A stretch of DNA of 10,355 bases, from NCBI GenBank assembly GCA_026770585.1, contig MU646507.1, positions 405,009 through 415,363 of the forward strand. Reading direction: 5' to 3'. Source of the DNA: Baffinella frigidus (taxonomy: Eukaryota; Cryptophyceae; Cryptomonadales; Baffinellaceae). Positions within the stretch are counted from its first letter, which is position 1. Each line of letters opens with the position of its first letter. The position numbers and the translations under genes are program-made. The notes below the pieces were generated by a model, which saw only the letters and a program-made list of their open reading frames with translations, was not told where the DNA came from and did not search any database. Positions 6,301 to 10,345 of this stretch are shown here, piece by piece.

Positions 6301-9300
6301 CCTTAAGTGCCCAGGCCTGCAAATTTGCAGGCCAAGAGGTCCTAGGTAGGTCCTAGGGCCCTACGGTAGGGCGTATGAGCCTACTGGGCACTTAAGGGAT
6401 AAATTATCCCCCCCCCCTCCCCCCAGTGCGGCCCTTCCCTCACACCGCCTGGTGGGATGTACACCACCATGTGGCCGACGTGGGAGGTATCTCAACTTTC
6501 AAACCCTTTGAGTCAACTCACGTGAAATTTACCACAGCGAAATTTACACTGCAGTAAATTTCAGGTGAGTTGACTAAAAGAGTTTGGAAGTTTGGAAGTT
6601 TTTCGACCCCAGAAAGGCGTACACTCATCAGAGACCCGCTCTATGATTCATTTGTGTAGTAAATTTCGTTATCGTGGACTGTTTATCACAAACACTCGCC
6701 GCGATCAGATCGGTCGGCGAGAGTCCCCCTTAAGCCGTATCCCTTAAGTGGCCAGCCGGTCAAATTTGACCGGCAAGAGGTCCTCAGCAGGTCCTAGGAC
6801 CCTACGGTAGGGTGTATGAGCCTACTGGCCACTTAAGGGATACCCGACCGCTGCCGAGCGAGGACATGATTCAGTTTTAAAGGAGTTCAAAAACTTCCCC
6901 CTGAATTCTAAGGGAAATGGACTTTTAAAATGAAAAAGCTGAGAGCCTGAGACCGGATTTCCGGTCGTGGGTTTTAAATGAAACCCATGTTGCCTCGATA
7001 GCGGCCCTGAACGCGAAGCGCCAAGCTCGTCCGGGAATACGTATTTTTCTTTCAAAAATCTGCACGAAATTTACTACACAAATGCTCTGGGACGTGACCA
7101 TTTCATGCACGTGTGTAATAATTTTCGTTGCCAGTCAGCTTGAAAGAAAAACACTTGTCCCCGGATTAAAGCAGTTGGGCAGCTTCTCTGCCCAGGAGGC
7201 GGGGTTGGGGTGGTGCCTGTGTATCACAGGACCCTATACTCCAAACCGTGAAACGTAAACCGGGAACTCTAAGCAGGTCCCACGCCAGAGTCTTCGAAGG
7301 GGTCGCCAAAAGTCAATACCCCGTCAAGGCAGTGGTTTTCAAAAGTTGACATGCGTTTCCTGAGACGCAATAAAAAATGCAACCCCCTCCTCCACTCTGG
7401 CGTGGTCGGGATCTCCTCACCGGTGGTGGGGGTGAGGGAGGGGGAGGGGGAGGTGCCCGAGTACGATGGGACCCTAAACTAAAAAAACTATAAACCGTAA
7501 ACCCTATACTCTAAACCGTAAACCGTAAACCCTATACTCTAAACTGTCAACCATAAACCCAATACTCTAAACCGTAAACCGTAAACCGTAAACCCTATAC
7601 CCTACCCCGTAAACCGTAAACTCTATACCCTCAACCCGAAACTCTAAACCGTAAACCCTGATGCAGGTCGGGAGCTCCTCAGCGGTGGTCGGGGTGAAAG
7701 AGGGGGAGGGGGAGGTGCCCAAGTACGACGGGACCCTACCTCTCAAGTGGCGAGTAGGCTCATACGCCCTACCGTAGGGCCCTAGGACCTACCCAGGACC
7801 TCTTGGGGGTCGAATTTGACCCCCTGGCCACTTGAGGGATACTCTAAACCCGTAAACCGTAAACCCTATACTCTAAACCGTAAACCCTGAACCCTAAACC
7901 CTAAACCCTAGGTCGGGAGCTCCTCAGCGGTGGTCGGAGTGAAGGAGGGGGAGGGGGAGGTGCCCAAGTACGACGGCCAGCTTGCGTACGCCTATTGCAA
8001 ACGCGCCCAGGTCCGCCGCAAACCCCACACCGAAACCCCGACCTCTAAACAAATAAAAAACGTCAGCGTTGAGGGGTTTGAGGAGGACGCCCTCCGTCAG
8101 GGTTTAGGGGTTTGGAGTATGGGGGGTAGGGTTTACGGTTTGGAGTATGCCTTAACTGGCGAGTATGCTCATACGCCCTACGGTTGGGCCCTAGGACCTG
8201 CCTAGGGCGAATTAGGGCGAATATTCGCCCGTCCGCCACTTAAGGGATAGGGTTTACGGTTTTCAAAAACTCCCCCCTGAATTCTAAGGGCCCGCGCAAG
8301 CCCAGGTCGAGCCCCTTCACCGTCTGGGGTTGACCCTCAACCCTCGACCCTGACGGCTTAGGGTTTAGCGTATTGGGTTTACGGGTTAGAGTGAAGGGGT
8401 GAGGGGTTAGGGGTTAAGGGTTAGGGGTTAGGACCCTGAAACCACAAACCCTAAACAAACCCGAAACCTTGAAATCCTTAACCCTAAACAAACCCGAAAC
8501 CCTGAAACCCTGAACCCTAAACAAACCCTAAACCCTGAAACCCTAAACCCTAAACCCTAAACAAACCCTAAACCCTGAACCCTAAACAAACCCCAAACCC
8601 TGAAACCCTCAACCCCAAACCCTAAACAAATCCTAAACCCTAAACCCTACACAAACCCCAAACCCTGAAACCCTAAACCCTAAACTCCAGGTGCTCTTGG
8701 CAGAGGAGTGGACAAAGGCTGAGGAAGCCAGGTCACCCTAAACCCTAAACCCTAAACCCTAAACCCTCAACCCTCAACCCTCAACCCTCAAGAAAATTTC
8801 GTTGGCGAGAAACGTTTTAGAAAGGATTCTCAGAGATTCAACGGTGTGTACGGAGACAAGGTTCCCTAGCTGACTTTTCTCACTCTACAGCTGACTCTTC
8901 CTACTCTCTAGCCGACTATTCTCACTCTCTAGCTTCCTATTCTCACTCTCTAGCTTCCTATTCTTACTCTCTAGTTGACTATTCTTACTCTCTAGCTGAC
9001 TATTCTCACTCTCACTCTCTAGGTGACGATTCCCCCGGGGTTAACGATTCAGGGGCGCAGAGCCTTCCCCGGGGAAGGTGGGATGCATAACAAGGTTCTC
9101 TACAGCTGACTATTCTCACTCTCGAACTGACTATTCTCAACCTCTAGCTGACTCTTCCTACTCTCTAGCTGGCTATTCTCACTCTCTAGCTGACTATTCC
9201 CCCGGGGTTAACGATTCAGGGGCGCAGAGCAGAGCTTCCGGGGAAGGTGGGATACAGTACATAATACTTCTGGGACGTGGCTTGTGTAAAGCCACTCCGG

Positions 9301-9984
9301 CTATGTGTAAGCGGGGGTTATCCCCAGAACAACCAAAAAGTAAAAGTGGGGTGGAGCGCGACCCCTGGCCACTCAAGAATGCTGGAGGAACCTGTTTACA
9401 TGTGGGGTTGTAAACATTTGTACCAGGATAGGGTATTCTAACCTTGTGACTGTGCTAATTTTGCAGAGTTGCGTGACCAAACAACGAAAGTTACTACACA
9501 AATGCCCACTTTTAAAAGCACATCGGTTTTAAATAGGCCCCTCTAGCATTCTCGTGTGGGGCCTCAACGCTTCTTGCGGTGACCAGCTTTCCTCTAGCTG
9601 ACTATTCTCACTCTCTAGCTGACGAATCTCGCGAATTCTGCGTTGCAGGGGCGCAAAGCCGGGGGAAGGTGGGATACAGTACACGGTTCTCTCTAGCTGA
9701 CTATTCTCACTCTCCACACGGTGCACTACGAACCTTTCATCAAAAGTCAACTTACCTTGCCTTGATGCAATTAACTTTACAGTTTGTCTGGTGCAATTTA
9801 GTCATGTACCCCCTTGGAATCTAGGCCCAACGAAACCCTCGAAGCCCACCGTGTGGCTAGCTGACTATTCCCCCGGGGTTTGCGGTTCAGGGGCGCAAAG
9901 CCGGGGGAAGGTGGGATACAGTACGTGAGCGCGCACCCGGGGTGGACTGGCACGCCGGGGCTTGTCGCCGTCTACGGAGACAAG
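3222..9984 (+). CDS. DHRS12-like: DHRS12-like short-chain dehydrogenase/reductase, 7 exons, 3' incomplete
   Basis: Join 3222-3369, 3443-3549, 3839-4075, 5998-6102, 7945-8010, 8691-8731, 9891-9984 gives 266 residues in one frame; all six introns are GT-AG. The protein has the SDR order: a short N-terminal region before the fold, the cofactor loop TGANSGIG (residues 49-56), VCRD (73-76) whose Arg suggests NADP(H), CNAG (131-134, NNAG with the first Asn replaced), VSSGG (185-189, catalytic Ser 187), YAYCK (Tyr 214, Lys 218) and HPGW (250-253) followed by TGTPG. The N-terminus (FFLYGKKHFTQTGY), SSGGM and HPGW-x-x-TPG fit the DHRS12 group, where the true substrate is poorly known. Human DHRS12 is about 317 residues, so a C-terminal part is missing here, most likely in exons past the window. 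All active-site residues are intact, which argues against a dead gene despite the chaotic introns. Start 3222 (ACCATGG, a strong context) is preferred; ATG 3234 is also possible. Confidence 0.8.
3370..3442 (+). other. SDR intron 1 (73 bases) with exon-2 echo
   Basis: Short GT-AG intron, pyrimidine-rich at the start. GGAGCGAACTC at 3410-3420 repeats the acceptor G plus the first ten bases of exon 2 (3442-3452), 32 bases upstream of the real one. It is the smallest example of the echo pattern seen in later introns. Confidence 0.85.
3443..3549 (+). CDS. SDR exon 2
   Basis: Completes the Gly codon and supplies ANSGIG, the first helix (REIAQFLFRQNG) and the second strand RVYMVCRD, then AGRAAKARL. 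It follows CGCAG and ends in phase 0 before GTACAC. Joining it to exon 1 rebuilds the full TGANSGIG loop, the strongest proof of intron 1. Confidence 0.9.
3550..3838 (+). other. SDR intron 2 (289 bases)
   Basis: GT-AG intron with no telomere-like repeats. It holds CTCTGTCTCAGTC at 3614-3626, the end motif of the foldback family seen at 4851-4978 and about 10158, so a fragment of that family has landed here. Acceptor CCCAACAG. Confidence 0.75.
3839..4075 (+). CDS. SDR exon 3
   Basis: The longest exon, 79 codons, phase 0 at both ends. It encodes EIIADTSHRDEDL, then VTVVADCS (the third strand with its Asp), the fourth strand DALVCNAG and the segment SERTLTKDGVEATFACHLL typical of the DHRS/RDH-like SDRs, ending GAYGLAK before GTCTAA. 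Minus-strand frames of 118 and 140 codons over this exon are mirror readings of its GC-rich codons. Confidence 0.9.
4304..4383. repeat. Inverted repeat, 16-base arms
   Basis: TTTCGTCTCATCATTA (4304-4319) is matched by TAATGATGAGACGAGA (4368-4383) with one mismatch, enclosing 48 bases. It can form a stable hairpin and looks like a small non-autonomous foldback element inside intron 3. Confidence 0.8.
4492..4690. mobile_element. Foldback element, GAAATTTACTACA family, long form
   Basis: A nearly complete ~200-base palindrome centred near 4588 on TTAGGGCCCTAA. It starts GAAATTTACTACAG and ends with the reverse complement of GAAGTTTACC. Strong arm blocks include ACATGTTTAATTTAAAAG against CTTTTAAATCAAACATGT. 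No transposase is encoded, so it would be non-autonomous. Confidence 0.75.
4758..4815. repeat. Perfect 16-base inverted repeat
   Basis: GGGGATACAACCCCGT (4758-4773) is exactly complementary to ACGGGGTTGTATCCCC (4800-4815). It lies between two copies of the CTCTGTCTCAGTC sequence (4713 and 4853), as if inserted into or used to duplicate that element. Confidence 0.85.
4851..4978. mobile_element. Foldback element, AGCTCTGTCTCAGTC family
   Basis: Begins AGCTCTGTCTCAG and ends CTCACTCGGGTTG in reverse complement up to AGCTCTGCCTCA, giving ~26-base imperfect ends. The interior has CACCAATTTGGTG, a 13-base palindrome, then GAGCCCGGGC. A truncated copy starts at 4711 and a diverged copy lies at about 10158-10256. 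GGGGCCCC flanks both this copy (4985) and the 4711 copy (4697) in opposite order, making a larger nested palindrome of about 300 bases. Confidence 0.65.
4992..5198. repeat. Telomere-like block, C-rich strand on top
   Basis: CCCTGAA and CCCTAAA units, with CCTTAAA and CCTTGAA variants, inside intron 3. It meets a block of opposite orientation at 5199. Confidence 0.9.
5199..5497. repeat. Telomere-like block, G-rich strand on top
   Basis: TTTAGGG units mixed with TTCAGGG, TTGAGGG and TTTAGAG. The order C-rich then G-rich makes a large imperfect palindrome with the block on its left. This is the opposite of the order expected from a head-to-head fusion of two chromosome ends. Confidence 0.9.
5523..5549 (+). 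pseudogene. Exon 4 fragment, middle part
   Basis: CCGCGGTGCGTCTCCGTG then TCCTCC matches the middle of exon 4 (PRCVFVSS; here PRCVSVSS). It has no start part and runs straight into a palindromic element. TAAACGAACCCGC occurs twice just before and into it. Confidence 0.75.
5550..5665. mobile_element. Palindromic element, copy 1, ending in an acceptor-like CTCAG
   Basis: About 116 bases with arms of ~60 bases, centred on TTCGAATTCGAA (5600-5611). Arm blocks: GCCATTTCC against GGAAATGGC, and GAAGTGGATCAAACCGAG against CTCAATTCGGTCCACCTC. It begins right after an exon 4 fragment and ends in CTCAG before another one, so both its borders coincide with exon-like sequence. No transposase. The same element recurs at 5883-5997. 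Confidence 0.8.
5666..5710 (+). pseudogene. Exon 4 fragment, first part (echo A)
   Basis: Repeats the start of exon 4: GTGATGGAGCCG then TCGCTGCGGGC, reading VMEPSLRASAARGG, after an acceptor-like CCTCAG. It stops matching at about 5710 and enters a palindrome. In the true exon 4 the same part reads VMEPLLRASAARGG. Confidence 0.8.
5722..5834. mobile_element. Foldback element, GAAATTTACTACACA family
   Basis: Inner arms CGAAATTTACTACACA and TGTGTAGTAAATTTTG surround a ~35-base centre. Outer arms end in the small palindromes CCTTTCTAAAAAGG (left) and CCTTTCGCGAAAGG (right). It separates two copies of the first part of exon 4. Confidence 0.8.
5837..5881 (+). pseudogene. Exon 4 fragment, first part (echo B)
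   Basis: ATGGAGCCGTCGCTGCGGGC and on to GGGGGCACCTCC, reading MEPSLRASAARGGTS. It lacks the GTG codon but has AG directly before it. It is closer to true exon 4 than echo A, sharing GCGAGCGCGGC, which suggests a more recent duplication. Confidence 0.8.
5883..5997. mobile_element. Palindromic element, copy 2; its end is the exon 4 acceptor
   Basis: Second copy of the element at 5550-5665, sharing AGCCATTTCC, the GAATTCGAA centre, AAGGAAATGG and CCTCAATTCGGTGCACTTCAG (21 bases minus small differences between copies). The final AG is the acceptor of exon 4. An element that supplies its own splice site is what is called an introner. Confidence 0.75.
5998..6102 (+). CDS. SDR exon 4
   Basis: 35 codons, phase 0 at both ends: VMEPLLRASAARGGTPRC, then VFVSSGGMYTTKWPTWE before GTACCC. 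It carries the fifth-strand end and the catalytic serine (Ser 187). Joining it to exon 3 gives GLAK-VMEPLLRAS, the expected helix before the VSS strand in this family. This is the only copy that has both halves. Confidence 0.85.
6132..6269. repeat. Inverted repeat, CACTGCCAGG ends
   Basis: CACTGCCAGG (6132-6141) and CCTGGCAGTG (6260-6269) are exact complements, and GCCGGAG pairs with CTCCGCC just inside. A smaller hairpin GATTTTGTG/CACAAAATC sits at about 6147-6177. A likely foldback element. Confidence 0.75.
6297..6401 (+). mobile_element. 105-base palindromic element, copy 1
   Basis: TATCCCTTAAGTGCCCAG at the left is exactly complementary to CTGGGCACTTAAGGGATA at the right. Inside are a 20-base perfect palindrome GGCCTGCAAATTTGCAGGCC, then GGTCCTAGG repeats, then the hairpin CCCTACGGTAGGG. 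The end TA dinucleotides could be a TA target duplication, as in the Tc1/mariner-like group. No protein is encoded. Confidence 0.85.
6407..6424. repeat. Poly-C tract
   Basis: A run of Cs broken by one T directly after copy 1 of the 105-base element. Prone to slippage and to sequencing error. Confidence 0.8.
6451..6486 (+). pseudogene. Exon 4 fragment, last part (echo D)
   Basis: Repeats the end of exon 4, reading GGMYTTMWPTWE with one change (K to M), and then a donor-like GTATCT. There is no acceptor AG directly before it. It is the 3' counterpart of the upstream echoes of the exon start. Confidence 0.8.
6491..6596. mobile_element. Foldback element, GAAATTTACCACA variant
   Basis: A long inverted repeat with ~47-base arms. 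Strong blocks: GAGTCAACTCACGTGAAATT against AATTTCAGGTGAGTTGACT, and ACTTTCAAACCCTTT against AGAGTTTGGAAGT. The centre repeats AAATTTAC. It begins four bases after the GT that follows echo D. Confidence 0.8.
6652..6674. repeat. Half element, TGTGTAGTAAATTTCG
   Basis: Right end of the GAAATTTACTACACA family without a matching left end nearby. Other lone ends are at 9484-9503 (left end) and about 8791-8806 (right end, diverged). Confidence 0.65.
6738..6842 (+). mobile_element. 105-base palindromic element, copy 2
   Basis: Same length and layout as copy 1. Ends TATCCCTTAAGTGGCCAG and CTGGCCACTTAAGGGATA. The inner stem is CCGGTCAAATTTGACCGG, different from copy 1 but again perfectly paired; GCC versus GGC in the end stems also changes on both sides. 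Shares GGTCCTAGG, CCCTACGGTAGGG and GTATGAGCCTACTGG with copy 1. Confidence 0.88.
6887..6914. repeat. Dispersed repeat with GAATTC centre, copy 1
   Basis: TCAAAAACTTCCCCC then TGAATTCTAAGGG recurs at 8263-8290 with minor changes. Here it lies in a weak palindrome centred on GAATTC with TTTTAAA on both sides. Two perfect small hairpins follow: GACCGGATTTCCGGTC (~6951) and GGGTTTTAAATGAAACCC (~6969). Confidence 0.7.
7041..7154. mobile_element. Foldback element, GAAATTTACTACACA family, third full copy
   Basis: Outer arms GTATTTTTCTTTCAA and TTGAAAGAAAAACAC, inner arms CACGAAATTTACTACACA and TGTGTAATAATTTTCGTTG. The ~30-base centre differs from the other copies. Lies in intron 4; no coding capacity. 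Confidence 0.8.
7279..7406. repeat. Inverted repeat, CCACGCCAGAG ends
   Basis: CCACGCCAGAG (7280-7290) is exactly complementary to CTCTGGCGTGG (7395-7405), enclosing about 104 bases. It abuts the first echo of the exon 5 region, another case of a foldback touching an exon copy. Confidence 0.75.
7404..7470 (+). pseudogene. Exon 5 echo 1
   Basis: About 67 bases matching the intron end and start of exon 5: GGTCGGGATCTCCTCA, then GAGGGGGAGGGGGAGG, then GTGCCCGAGTACGATGG (VPEYDG). The match stops after the Gly codon, exactly where telomere-like CCCTAAAC begins. Confidence 0.85.
7471..7665. repeat. Telomere-variant array with CCGTAAA and CCCTATACT
   Basis: Units such as CTAAACCGTAAACCGTAAA and CCCTATACT alternate. 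It differs in unit composition from the other blocks, so separate blocks have evolved separately. Confidence 0.85.
7666..7732 (+). pseudogene. Exon 5 echo 2
   Basis: Second copy, closer to true exon 5: GGTCGGGAGCTCCTCAGCGG, then GTGCCCAAGTACGACGG (VPKYDG). As in echo 1 the match ends at the Gly codon; a 105-base element begins five bases later. Confidence 0.85.
7737..7841 (-). mobile_element. 105-base palindromic element, copy 3 (inverted)
   Basis: Opposite orientation to copies 1 and 2. On the minus strand it starts TATCCCTCAAGTGGCCAG and ends with CTTGAGAGGTA. Inner stem GGGGGTCAAATTCGACCCCC, again a new sequence that still pairs. Keeps GGTCCTAGG, CCCTACGGTAGGG and GTATGAGCCTACT. Confidence 0.88.
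7842..7910. repeat. Telomere-variant block before exon 5
   Basis: CTAAACCCGTAAACCG and CCCTAAA units fill the space between the 105-base element copy 3 and the third copy of the GGTCGGGAGCTCC sequence at 7911, which leads into exon 5. Confidence 0.85.
7945..8010 (+). CDS. SDR exon 5
   Basis: 22 codons ending CAG before GTCCGC: EGEGEVPKYDGQLAYAYCKR then AQ. It holds the catalytic pair Tyr 214 and Lys 218 in YAYCK. It is the third copy of the repeated region (7911-7976 matches the two echoes) and the only one that continues past GAC GGC. The exact 5' border is uncertain because the GGGGGAGG run has several AGs in frame. Confidence 0.8.
8146..8249 (-). mobile_element. 105-base palindromic element, copy 4 (inverted, diverged)
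   Basis: 104 bases, minus orientation. On that strand it starts TATCCCTTAAGTGGCGG and ends CGCCAGTTAAGGCATA; inner stem GGGCGAATATTCGCCC. The GGTCCTAGGGCCC core and GTATGAG are kept, but CCCTACGGTAGGG has become CCCAACCGTAGGG. The most diverged copy. Confidence 0.8.
8432..8686. repeat. Telomere-like block with CCCTAAACAAA units
   Basis: CCCTAAACAAACCCTAAAC and CCCTGAAA units repeat about ten times, a longer composite unit than the plain heptamer. Preceded by a G-rich block (TTTAGCG, GGGGTTAGGGGTTAAGG). Confidence 0.9.
8691..8731 (+). CDS. SDR exon 6
   Basis: 41 bases between CTCCAG and GTCACC, reading VLLAEEWTKAEEA plus two bases of an Arg codon. VLLAEEW directly after YAYCKRAQ is the expected helix after the active site (human DHRS12 has a closely similar VVLTERW). 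Telomere-like repeat flanks it on both sides within about five bases, so it is an exon island in repeat DNA. Confidence 0.75.
8736..8790. repeat. Telomere-like block at the start of intron 6
   Basis: CCCTAAA and then CCCTCAA units begin four bases after the exon 6 border. Confidence 0.9.
8843..8860 (+). pseudogene. Exon 7 fragment, last part
   Basis: GTGTACGGAGACAAG followed by GTTCCC matches the end of exon 7 (VYGDK) and its donor (GTACCC). The rest of the exon is absent upstream. Confidence 0.75.
8866..9029 (+). repeat. Tandem CTAGCTGACTATTCTCACT array
   Basis: About eight imperfect ~21-base units; further units lie at 9100-9200, 9592-9621, 9693-9713 and 9857-9869. Each unit joins CTGAC (a good match to a branch-point consensus), a pyrimidine-rich run (TATTCTCACTCTC) and TAG. 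The array therefore reads like repeated 3' splice-site modules on the + strand. Confidence 0.8.
9053..9094 (+). pseudogene. Exon 7 echo a
   Basis: After GATTCAG it repeats the start of exon 7 (GGGCGCAGAGCC ... GGGGAAGGTGGGAT) with an extra palindrome CCTTCCCCGGGGAAGG, and ends AACAAG before GTTCTC. It has an acceptor before it and a donor after it, so it is a possible cassette exon; its length of 42 bases keeps the frame. Confidence 0.75.
9220..9261 (+). pseudogene. Exon 7 echo b
   Basis: After GATTCAG, GGGCGCAGAGCAGAGC then GGGGAAGGTGGGATACAGTA. It matches true exon 7 to GATACAGTAC and then diverges into unrelated intron sequence, with no donor at the end of the match. Confidence 0.75.
9649..9685 (+). 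pseudogene. Exon 7 echo c
   Basis: After GTTGCAG, GGGCGCAAAGCCGGGG then GAAGGTGGGATACAGTAC, identical to true exon 7 over this span, then ACG and a donor-like GTTCTC. The identity shows that it is the most recent copy. At 37 bases it would break the frame if spliced in as an extra exon. Confidence 0.8.
9714..9856. mobile_element. Foldback element, CCACACGGTG ends
   Basis: CCACACGGTG (9714-9723 region) and CACCGTGTGG (9847-9856) are exact complements around ~120 bases. On its left is CTCACTCTC and on its right GCTAGCTGAC, so it appears to have split one CTAGCTGACTATTCTCACT array. A small insertion without a transposase. Confidence 0.75.
9891..9984 (+). CDS. SDR exon 7
   Basis: After GGTTCAG the first G completes Arg 235, then GAKPGEGGIQYVSAHPGW and TGTPGLVAVYGDK before GTACCC. 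It carries HPGW-TGTPG, the post-active-site loop of DHRS12-type SDRs. The first ~32 bases are shared with echoes a-c. It ends in phase 0. Confidence 0.82.
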
Positions 9985-10157
9985 GTACCCCCACCACACA
10001 GCGGACTTCCAAGAGATTTTTGAATAGCCCTTCAGCGATAAGACTTGCGACCCTACGGTAGGCAACCCGTAGGGGCATATGGGGTTTCCTATGGATAAGG
10101 TTACGGAAAGGTGGCCCGATTTGGGCCGAGAAGCCATTCGTAGCCCGCTGTGTGGGC

Positions 10158-10256
10158 TCTGCCTCAGTCTATTTGGTCTCACCAATGTGGTGAGCCCGGG
10201 CAGTTTTCCGCTCGAAAGTTGACGGGGTTGTACCACGGACCCGGCATGTCAACTCG
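10158..10256 (+). mobile_element. Diverged copy of the CTCTGTCTCAGTC family
   Basis: CTCTGCCTCAGTCTA, CACCAATGTGGTGAGCCCGG, TTTCCGCTC, AGTTGACGG and TGTACCACG line up in order with 4853-4935. The left part is clear; the right border is not. Confidence 0.65.
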
Positions 10257-10264
10257 AACATACA

Positions 10265-10345
10265 GTGGACCTACCCTAACACATACCCGTCGGGGCCGGA
10301 CTGATTGAGTATGTGTGGAGGGTAGGTATGCGTTATGGTGTCCAC
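10265..10345. repeat. Inverted repeat at right edge
   Basis: GTGGACCTACCCTAACACAT pairs in blocks with ATGTGT, GGGTAGG and GTCCAC downstream (10310-10345), with small unpaired parts. Another small foldback element. Confidence 0.65.

Larger units (their letters stand above)
6103..7944 (+). other. SDR intron 4 (1,842 bases)
   Basis: Starts GTACCC. The acceptor is placed at GTGAAG (7943-7944) on phase alone; AG at 7958-7959 would also keep the frame and would remove five residues (EGEGE). The intron contains three 105-base elements, at least three other foldbacks, the second half of exon 4 again (6451-6486), two copies of the exon 5 start, and telomere-variant arrays. No other gene is seen. Confidence 0.65.
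8011..8690 (+). other. SDR intron 5 (680 bases)
   Basis: Starts GTCCGC, ends ACTCCAG. Holds the fourth 105-base element, the second GAATTC-centred repeat (8263-8290) and two telomere-like blocks of opposite strand (G-rich about 8340-8430, C-rich 8432-8686). The C-rich block runs to within four bases of the acceptor. Confidence 0.75.
8732..9890 (+). other. SDR intron 6 (1,159 bases)
   Basis: Starts GTCA then (CCCTAAA)n and ends GCGGTTCAG. It contains a 3' fragment of exon 7, three copies of the exon 7 start, a tandem array of CTAGCTGACTATTCTCACT units, and a 143-base foldback. The stretch 9262-9590 has no gene: small hairpins GTGGCTT/AAGCCAC (~9277) and TGTTTACA/TGTAAACA (~9392), and a lone CCCTGGCCACTCAAG (~9363) that resembles the end of the 105-base element. 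Confidence 0.75.

Noticed and set aside
9078-9413. + strand frame of 111 codons with Asp-Tyr-Ser-His-Ser repeats
   Set aside because: It is the translation of the CTAGCTGACTATTCTCACT array and of exon 7 echo b inside intron 6.
8866-9622. A CRISPR array
   Set aside because: The ~21-base units lie nearly head to tail without unique spacers of constant length, and the window is eukaryotic.
3222-9984. The SDR gene as a dead pseudogene
   Set aside because: All cofactor and catalytic motifs are intact and six splice junctions agree in phase over 6.7 kb, which is unlikely in a decaying gene; the missing C-terminus is explained by the window edge.
10010-10071. An eighth SDR exon reading RTSKRFLNSPSAIRLATL
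   Set aside because: It lacks resemblance to the C-terminal part of the family and ends in a stop inside a relic of the 105-base element.
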